Source: Plakobranchus ocellatus (lineage: Eukaryota > Mollusca > Gastropoda > Plakobranchidae). Taken from it: a stretch of DNA of 24,107 bases. The notes under the pieces are model-generated. The model worked only from the letters and a program-made list of their open reading frames with translations. It had not been told where the DNA came from and made no database searches. The stretch is from NCBI GenBank assembly GCA_019648995.1, contig BLXT01006250.1, forward strand, positions 1,808,376 to 1,832,482, given 5' to 3'. Positions within the stretch are counted from its first letter, which is position 1, and every line of letters begins with the position of its first letter. The position numbers were made by a program, and so were the translations under genes. Of this stretch, positions 21,001-24,107 are shown piece after piece.

Positions 21001-22817
21001 AGACCCTGACTATGCTTTGTAAGCAAGGTCATCCCTTTCTATATACACAGTGCAACTTGAATGAGTGTAATAAATATGTTTTAAGCAATATGTATTGAAA
21101 AGATATAAAAGCATTTCAAGTTATGAGTCCAATGACAGACATAAAAAATGGACTGGTGCATTGTTAAAGGATTAATTCAATAAATATTTAAACACAATCT
21201 TTATTTTAAAGATAATGATGTTGCCAAAAAAAAATCCTTTTTAATTCCTTATATTCAAAGGCTATGTGACAAGATTAATTTAAATATATAACTTAGGTTC
21301 ATTACTGTTGTCTTGTCGGCCAGCAGTCTATCAAGAACTTCTATTAGCTGCTCTTTTGTCTCAGGATCTAAGCTGTATAAAATGAAAAAGTAAAACAATA
21401 AAACTAATTGTGCAAAATCAAAATGCAATGCAAAATGATTTAAATTGTGATACATTACTGTAAACTTGAGATTCTGTCCACAATGCAAGAAAGGAAAAAA
21501 GACCCACTTAGATGAATAAGGATAGGTGGCAAAAATCAATTTACTTTATCTCCCATTTTAATAGATTCAATGCTTCTGTGTAAGTTAGAATAAGAAATTT
21601 TGCATTTTATGACAAACATTTTTTGCATTCAGCTGAGTCCTACCATAATTTGACAGAGGCCTTGTTTTCATTGACTTTATCTAGAATAACTTTGCTGGGA
21701 TTTTCAAAGAAACAAATATGCCATTTTCAGATTAAATTATTTTTAAGTAGGCATGATAATCAATCAATTGTGAAACAACTACAGCATATCAGATTGTCAA
21801 AAAACTATGGATGCTTTTGAAGTAGAAACTTAAAAAAATTTTAGCGAATCAAAAAAGTAAAATTGAAAAAAAAAAGTGCATTTGTTTTGAAAGGTTTGGG
21901 ATCGACATATATTTTTATTTTCAATAAAAGTGTAGATTTATACATTATGTGCATTACTCAATATGCCCAAAGTGTGACTTTTGACCGATTATTACTTAGG
22001 TTGCCTGAAAAAACCTTTACACTTACTTATCTTCTAATATCATTAAACATGTAACTTGAACTCTTCCATAGTAATAAAAACTTTTATCACTTCAGAAAAG
22101 TGTACAGTGTCTATACTTTGCCACATAACTTTTTTCTTTGATAGAGATATATCATTTTGCGCACTGAAGAATGTGTAATGAATTGCTGGATGCATACTAT
22201 AAATTACCAGTTTTTGAAAAGTATATAAAGCAAGAATCTTCAAGATCTTAACTGTGATCCGACCTAACAGTGAAAGACATTAAAATTGTGTGGAAAAACA
22301 AATGAGCCTAATTCCACAGGGGACCAGATGAGCAAGTCACCCAATCCAAAACAATTTTTAGACATTTTTGACCTGAAAAAATTGCATTTTTCCTGATACA
22401 AATTGTCGTTTTTCAGGCAATAGTTGGAAAAATATCAGGCCTGTGTGATTTGTTATTTTTTTTTTGCAAATACATATTTTTTAGCCACATAATAAATGAT
22501 TTACAGATAAGTTATTAAGTATTAAGTATTCCCAAAACTTCCCTAAGTTGTGAATCATCAGCTGCAATATTTTTTCTCCTCATCGAATTTAATATAACTT
22601 TCATTTTCATCACTACAGTTGGAAAGTGACAATTAATATCAATTTTGATTACACACCTGTAAAGCTTTGGTATAGCATGAGCTGCCGTCTTCCTGACATA
22701 AGGTGACATATCCATGACAGCTTCCTTGATGGCCAGCATCATGATTGGTGTGATAACAGGAACACGAATACTGGATAAAACTCTGAGAGCACTAGCACGA
22801 ATGAGTTGATTAGGATC
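5302..22817 (-). CDS. AP3B1: AP-3 complex subunit beta (5'-partial, 20 coding exons)
   Basis: Large beta subunit of the heterotetrameric AP-3 adaptor, which sorts cargo from endosomes/TGN to lysosomes and lysosome-related organelles. Exons in transcript order: 22657-22817, 21306-21372, 20386-20568, 19824-20012, 19306-19403, 18935-18989, 18230-18301, 17573-17635, 17015-17147, 16171-16223, 11862-12029, 11222-11474, 10512-10769, 9625-9851, 9161-9266, 8232-8362, 7743-7931, 7138-7180, 6627-6809, 5302-5588. All have AG/GT borders and compatible phases, giving 972 residues plus TGA. Recognised by motifs recalled from human AP3B1: [67 protein letters not shown]. Layout: HEAT trunk about residues 1-510 of this fragment, acidic hinge about 555-690, clathrin box LLDLDD 690-695, ear about 740-972. 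With ~125 N-terminal residues off the right edge, total length would be close to the ~1,094 of human AP3B1. Invertebrates usually have one gene, so AP3B1 versus AP3B2 is not a meaningful choice here. Confidence 0.97.
6125..6269 (-). mobile_element. tRNA-derived SINE, family B (degenerate)
   Basis: The minus strand reads GGGAGGAGCAGTAGCTTACC, an A-box-like TAGCTTACCTGATAAGGC (6258-6241) and a B-box-like GGTTAGAATCCCAG (6214-6201). A non-tRNA body follows with CCCTGTGTCCACCCGGC and ATGGGTAGC. The spacing and order of the two boxes are those of a tRNA gene, but there is no foldable complete tRNA. It lies ~150 bp from family A copy 1 in the same intron and orientation. Boundaries are approximate and no target duplication was found. 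Confidence 0.6.
6421..6545 (-). mobile_element. tRNA-derived SINE, family A, copy 1
   Basis: On the minus strand it begins GGGATGTTGGTGGCACAATG and contains an A-box-like TGGCACAATGGTTAGC (6520-6535) and a B-box-like GGGCTCGATCCC (6481-6470). It ends near GGAGGGCCTGAAAGCC. It shares its whole length with the element at 20779-20910, which shows it is a dispersed repeat. It lies in the intron before the terminal exon, in the gene's sense orientation. No clear target duplication. Confidence 0.78.
6627..6809 (-). CDS. AP3B1: AP3B exon 19 of window (ear)
   Basis: Two bases complete Ala 817, then 60 codons (818-877) and one base. It contains [18 protein letters not shown] and [20 protein letters not shown], aligning with the recalled human IDFCDSTQTASFQL and PVGELLLPVAMSEKDFK. 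The acceptor (6811-6810) follows a T-rich tract; donor CAGG|GTAAAT. Confidence 0.94.
7138..7180 (-). CDS. AP3B1: AP3B exon 18 of window (43-nt ear exon)
   Basis: Short exon, residues 803-816 plus one base: [14 protein letters not shown]. The PGM.IH.F pattern matches the family ear. Acceptor TTCACAG, donor ATAG|GTGGGT. Confidence 0.92.
7743..7931 (-). CDS. AP3B1: AP3B exon 17 of window (ear)
   Basis: 63 codons, phase 0 at both ends, residues 740-802: [40 protein letters not shown]. Corresponds to the beta-sandwich part of the AP-3 beta C-terminal (ear) domain. Acceptor TTTCAG, donor AAG|GTGAGC. Confidence 0.93.
8232..8362 (-). CDS. AP3B1: AP3B exon 16 of window (hinge/ear linker)
   Basis: Two bases complete Leu 696, then 43 codons (697-739) rich in Pro, Ala, Gly and Ser, for example [16 protein letters not shown], with SGRSSPSG. 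Probably a flexible linker between the clathrin box and the ear. Sequence conservation is weak, but phase and borders (TTTTGCAG; AAT|GTAGGT) fit on both sides. Confidence 0.88.
9161..9266 (-). CDS. AP3B1: AP3B exon 15 of window (hinge with clathrin box)
   Basis: 35 codons plus one base, residues 661-695, from [20 protein letters not shown] to DLLLDLDD. The LLDLD sequence fits the clathrin-box consensus L-[LI]-[DEN]-[LF]-[DE] and sits where human beta-3A has its known clathrin-binding LLDLDD. Acceptor TTTTAG, donor GATT|GTAAGT. Confidence 0.95.
9625..9851 (-). CDS. AP3B1: AP3B exon 14 of window (acidic serine-rich hinge)
   Basis: 75 codons, residues 586-660, almost entirely Ser, Asp and Glu in [10 protein letters not shown] and SSDSSDDSD patterns, ending KPAKAAPV. 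These are casein-kinase-2-type acidic serine clusters. In mammals the same hinge is known to be phosphorylated and serine-pyrophosphorylated. Two AGs lie four bases apart at the acceptor; only the proximal one (9853-9852) keeps frame with exon 13. A long plus-strand antisense frame here is an artefact of TCC/TCA repeats. Confidence 0.93.
10512..10769 (-). CDS. AP3B1: AP3B exon 13 of window (trunk end and start of hinge)
   Basis: Residue 499 is split; then residues 500-584 and one base. It opens [20 protein letters not shown] and contains [16 protein letters not shown], both family signatures. It then becomes Lys-rich (KGKKTKQKQ) and ends in SSSSEDE plus a run of nine Asp codons (GAT/GAC repeat). 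Donor GATG|GTAAG. The Asp run sits on a simple GAY repeat and may vary in length between alleles. Confidence 0.95.
11222..11474 (-). CDS. AP3B1: AP3B exon 12 of window (end of trunk)
   Basis: 84 codons plus one base, residues 415-498, starting [15 protein letters not shown]. It contains [32 protein letters not shown] and [17 protein letters not shown]. Acceptor TTCAG, donor AAAG|GTATT. This closes the conserved trunk. Confidence 0.96.
11862..12029 (-). CDS. AP3B1: AP3B exon 11 of window (trunk)
   Basis: 56 codons, phase 0 at both ends, residues 359-414, from [19 protein letters not shown] through [20 protein letters not shown] to KNFINE. Acceptor TGCAG, donor GAA|GTAATT. Strong family match. 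Confidence 0.96.
13886..13918. other. Assembly gap (11 N) followed by poly-A
   Basis: Ns at 13886-13896 are followed by about 22 A and then a GAA repeat. The real length of this stretch is unknown. Confidence 0.95.
14505..14631 (+). other. Short coding-like remnant of unknown origin
   Basis: Two neighbouring stretches in different frames read as non-random acidic peptide: [14 protein letters not shown], then [15 protein letters not shown]. This style occurs in N-terminal regions of some transposases. It lies on the strand opposite AP3B within the largest intron, near a region of locally higher GC (14150-14350). It looks broken and no family can be named. Confidence 0.25.
14847..14883 (-). 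other. G-quadruplex-type tract on the pre-mRNA strand
   Basis: The plus strand has six C runs of three to five (14847-14850, 14855-14857, 14859-14861, 14869-14871, 14874-14877, 14879-14883) separated by 1-7 bases. The minus strand, which is the sense strand of AP3B, therefore meets the G3+N1-7 quadruplex pattern. It lies in the 4.1-kb intron. Confidence 0.7.
14957..15003. repeat. (AG)n microsatellite
   Basis: Almost uninterrupted AG dinucleotides with one AAA break near 14993. It produces apparent Arg/Glu open frames on the plus strand that are not genes. Confidence 0.95.
16171..16223 (-). CDS. AP3B1: AP3B exon 10 of window (trunk)
   Basis: 53-nt exon. Two bases (AG) complete Glu 341; it then reads [17 protein letters not shown] and ends CGG|GTAAGT. 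The acceptor region reads CCAGAG. The upstream AG (16225-16224) is required for frame; using the AG two bases later would break it. It is followed by the longest intron of the window. Confidence 0.94.
17015..17147 (-). CDS. AP3B1: AP3B exon 9 of window (trunk, tandem donors)
   Basis: 44 codons plus one base, residues 297-340: [20 protein letters not shown], then [15 protein letters not shown] and LMSNRD. The donor chosen is GATG|GTAAG at 17014-17013, because joining to exon 10 gives [13 protein letters not shown] as in the family. A second consensus donor, ACAG|GTAAGA at 16990-16989, lies exactly 24 nt downstream in the same phase (see findings). Confidence 0.95.
17573..17635 (-). CDS. AP3B1: AP3B exon 8 of window (trunk)
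   Basis: 21 codons, phase 0 at both ends, residues 276-296, from [14 protein letters not shown] to REFQ. Acceptor TTCAG, donor CAG|GTAGAT. Confidence 0.95.
18230..18301 (-). CDS. AP3B1: AP3B exon 7 of window (trunk)
   Basis: 24 codons, phase 0 at both ends, residues 252-275: [17 protein letters not shown] and then a short LHVKLLK tail. It is nearly identical to the recalled vertebrate segment. Acceptor TTTCAG, donor AAG|GTAAGA. Confidence 0.95.
18580..18665. repeat. 51-bp tandem duplication with poly-A spacer
   Basis: AAAACTTATTTCTGTGCCAA continuing CATTCTAAT at 18580-18609 recurs with small changes from 18631. GCCAACATTCTAAT starts at 18595 and again at 18646, a 51-base period. Lies in the intron between window exons 6 and 7. 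Confidence 0.8.
18935..18989 (-). CDS. AP3B1: AP3B exon 6 of window (trunk)
   Basis: 55-nt exon. Its first base completes Lys 233; it reads [18 protein letters not shown] and ends phase 0 at AAG|GTAAAC. The acceptor is CCTAG. Confidence 0.94.
19306..19403 (-). CDS. AP3B1: AP3B exon 5 of window (trunk)
   Basis: 98 nt, residues 201-232 plus two bases of Lys 233. It starts [17 protein letters not shown] after TTCAG and ends SHAA|GTAAGT. A second GTAAG-like site four bases downstream would bring in a stop, so the first donor is the sensible one. Confidence 0.95.
19824..20012 (-). CDS. AP3B1: AP3B exon 4 of window (trunk with charged insert)
   Basis: 63 codons, phase 0 at both ends, residues 138-200. 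The first half is a charged insert ([19 protein letters not shown] followed by EKKKK), which vertebrate AP-3 beta also has at this place inside the trunk. The second half returns to conserved trunk sequence, [20 protein letters not shown]. Confidence 0.96.
20386..20568 (-). CDS. AP3B1: AP3B exon 3 of window (trunk)
   Basis: 61 codons, phase 0 at both ends, residues 77-137. It starts [10 protein letters not shown] after TTGTAG and ends FISPNQD|GTAAG. It contains the most conserved block of the trunk, with [16 protein letters not shown] and EEWGQVV. Confidence 0.96.
20779..20910 (+). mobile_element. tRNA-derived SINE, family A, copy 2 with 9-bp target duplication
   Basis: Plus-strand copy of the element at 6421-6545: GGCACAGTGGCTAGCAAATC, CTGCCCTGAGATCTGCA, a B-box-like GGTTCTAG, then CTGATGGAGGGCCTGAAAGC. 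It is flanked by identical AAAATGAAG at 20770-20778 and 20911-20919, marking the insertion by target-primed reverse transcription. It sits in an intron, antisense to AP3B. The B box is more decayed than in copy 1. Confidence 0.82.
21306..21372 (-). CDS. AP3B1: AP3B exon 2 of window (trunk)
   Basis: 67-nt exon. Its first base completes Ser 54; it then reads [20 protein letters not shown] and ends TT. The acceptor is TATACAG and the donor ACA|GTAATG, phase 0. Together with exon 1 it gives the family pattern KLYSLDP. Confidence 0.94.
21373..22656 (-). other. 1.3-kb AP3B intron, no feature seen
   Basis: AT-rich. It contains a 9-bp inverted repeat (CCTGAAAAA 22372-22380 / TTTTTCAGG 22409-22417) but nothing assignable. 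Small frames here lack family resemblance. Confidence 0.65.
22657..22817 (-). CDS. AP3B1: AP3B exon 1 of window (trunk)
   Basis: Encodes residues 1-53 of the fragment plus two bases. It begins in phase 0 at [14 protein letters not shown] after a TTCAG acceptor and ends ...AIPKLYAG|GTGTGT. This is the HEAT-repeat part of the adaptin N-terminal trunk and contains MMLAIKEA and SPYVRK, conserved in the family. The preceding exon is not in the window: no open segment resembling the family's upstream sequence is visible between 22818 and 24107. Confidence 0.95.
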
Positions 22818-22979
22818 CTGAACAGATGTAAATAAAGATAAGATAATCAAAACATTATTTCCAAAAAAAAAGGTGCTATAATGTAGCAGTACATACCTAA
22901 AATACTCTTCTTGATATTATTTAATTTTTTATGCCGTTGTTGTTGTTCATGTATTCAGACCTGCCAACCCCAAATTGTG

Positions 22980-23030
22980 CTCAGGAATATTTACCACTAC
23001 TCACAGGAATTTAGAGAGTCTCACAGGAAT
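22980..23030. repeat. Short 20-bp-period repeat
   Basis: CTCAGGAAT at 22980, CTCACAGGAAT at 23000 and CTCACAGGAAT at 23020 recur every 20 bases in an intron. Too short to assign to a family. Confidence 0.5.
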
Positions 23031-23629
23031 ATGACAGTATAACCATATATGCATGGATAAAAAGTATTACACCTTAATTACATACTCGACTATAGACAGT
23101 CCATAACATTAAAGTGTAATATTAGAGGCTAATTAATGAATTTTCAACTCTAAAAGATGCAAGAAAGTACCTTCCTACTCACTACCATTAGTCCAATAAT
23201 ATCACCATTTATCAAGACTTCAAGACCTACAGGCTTAGGGCCTGGATGATTAATTTTTTTAAAGGTACACTACAGTGTATACAACTCAAAATCTAGCTCA
23301 CACAATAAAAGGTTCCATGGAAAAAGAAAACCTGTGTGAGACAGGTACATGTAAAACATACAGAATCTCAATAAGGCTTTAAATTATGACCCATAGTATA
23401 TTAAATAAAAAGAAAACATCAAGTTTTCCCTTGCTCTATTTGAAATGTCTGAGATCTAGGAAGTCATGTCGGCCTACAATGTATTCAAGTCTGTGTCGTG
23501 TAGTTTTAGGCCTAAACTAAAGCCTAAATTAGATCTCTAAGACCATTATCAAATTTTGATTAAACATTAAGAAACAAAAATAAGCGTTTCGCAAAATTAC
23601 ATATAGTCCTGGATCTTGATATTATCTAG

Positions 23630-23632
<3 letters not shown>

Positions 23633-23661
<29 letters not shown>
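23633..23661. repeat. (GA)n microsatellite
   Basis: About 14 perfect GA units in the first intron of the window. Confidence 0.95.
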
Positions 23662-23665
<4 letters not shown>

Positions 23666-23800
23666 AAAGAGAAAGTGAGAATTACTGAGAGACACTGAGA
23701 TAGTGATAAAAGAAAAACACAGAGAGAGAAATAAAAAGAGAAAGCATTACTGGGAAACACTCACACAGTGATAAAAGGAGAAACAGAGAAAGAGAGAGAG
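23660..23800. repeat. Degenerate ~67-bp tandem duplication in GA-rich DNA
   Basis: AAAAAGAGAAAG starts at 23664 and 23733, and AGTGATAAAAG at 23702 and 23767, with ATTACTG in between in both. The period is 65-69 bases, giving two units between two GA microsatellites. Confidence 0.7.
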
Positions 23801-23876
23801 GGAGAGAGAGACTGGACAAAGAAAACATAGGAACATTGCCTAAGAAAAAAAAATCCACATCGACGCTAACAGAGAG

Positions 23877-23886
<10 letters not shown>

Positions 23887-23937
<51 letters not shown>
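23887..23937. repeat. (GA)n microsatellite
   Basis: About 25 perfect GA units. It creates a Ser/Leu antisense open frame that is not a gene. Confidence 0.95.
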
Positions 23938-23939
<2 letters not shown>

Positions 23940-24107
23940 AGATTGGAAGATAAGGTGACTAGCCCTCAGTGCATTAGATCTAATTATCACTCGTGCAGAT
24001 CTTTTGGATTTTTCCAAGTAGATCTAGAACAAAATATCTTGGCTATTATAAGAATTAAGATAAATGTATTATGAAAAATGCGGTATTAAGCTATTTTTTT
24101 GTAAATG

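Larger units (their letters stand above)
16224..21305 (-). other. 5'-half AP3B introns (8), mostly featureless
   Basis: Introns 16224-17014, 17148-17572, 17636-18229, 18302-18934, 18990-19305, 19404-19823, 20013-20385 and 20569-21305. The intron 18302-18934 carries the 51-bp duplication and 20569-21305 the family A SINE copy 2. Otherwise AT-rich without recognisable content. Confidence 0.75.
22818..24107 (-). other. 3' part of an AP3B intron running off the window
   Basis: Contains the GA microsatellites and tandem duplication. I looked on the minus strand for the family segment that precedes DPNQLIRAS and did not find it, so the intron exceeds 1.29 kb. Confidence 0.75.

Noticed and set aside
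22372-22417. 9-bp inverted repeat with a 28-base spacer
   Set aside because: Short and A/T-rich apart from CCTG/CAGG; likely chance in this composition.
22950-23030. CAGACCTGCCAACCCC start as a possible DNA transposon end
   Set aside because: No matching inverted end or target duplication found downstream or upstream in the window.
23682-24017. Ser/Leu-repeat minus-strand open frame of 111 codons
   Set aside because: Antisense reading of GA microsatellites; does not match the missing AP3B N-terminus.
1-24107. Search for retroviral/LTR or capsid-bearing elements, CRISPR arrays, rRNA and intact tRNA genes
   Set aside because: None seen: no paired long terminal repeats, no reverse transcriptase or integrase motifs in the frames, no regularly spaced repeat array. 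tRNA-like boxes occur only within SINEs.

Overview
The window is a piece of an AT-rich, intron-rich animal nuclear genome. It contains canonical GT/AG introns, long A/T runs, GA microsatellites, tRNA-derived SINEs and two N gaps, and no bacterial-type gene layout. The encoded protein resembles vertebrate AP-3 beta from memory. Base composition and the SINEs would fit an invertebrate such as a gastropod mollusc, but the organism is an inference and I cannot fix the species.

One host gene on the minus strand fills most of the window (22817 down to 5302). It encodes the beta subunit of the AP-3 adaptor complex (AP3B1/AP3B2 family; ruby in Drosophila). I could place 20 coding exons. Every junction keeps phase, and together they total 2919 nt, or 972 residues plus a TGA stop. 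In order they carry the HEAT-repeat trunk, an acidic Ser/Asp/Glu hinge with a clathrin box, and the C-terminal ear. Only the first ~125 residues of the family are missing; they must lie in exons beyond the right edge (>24107). The terminal exon is at 5302-5588, and the first AATAAA downstream of the stop is at 4500-4495.

Region by region: 1-2318 is mostly featureless AT-rich DNA with a 32-bp tandem repeat (416-492) and a weak candidate for the last exon of a convergent plus-strand gene at the left edge. 2321-2986 is a non-autonomous pogo/Tigger-like DNA transposon with 24-bp inverted ends and TA target duplications. 2989-4494 is featureless. 4495-5301 is the probable 3' UTR. 5302-22817 is the gene body. 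22818-24107 is an upstream intron rich in GA repeats.

The introns hold three tRNA-derived SINE copies. Two belong to one family in opposite orientations, and the one at 20779-20910 has a perfect 9-bp target-site duplication. Other intronic features are a 51-bp tandem duplication, a G-quadruplex-type tract on the transcribed-RNA strand, and a 4.1-kb intron with an assembly gap. The most useful functional observation is a pair of consensus splice donors 24 nt apart at exon 9, which could add eight residues to the trunk without changing frame. I found no evidence of a novel multi-gene system.
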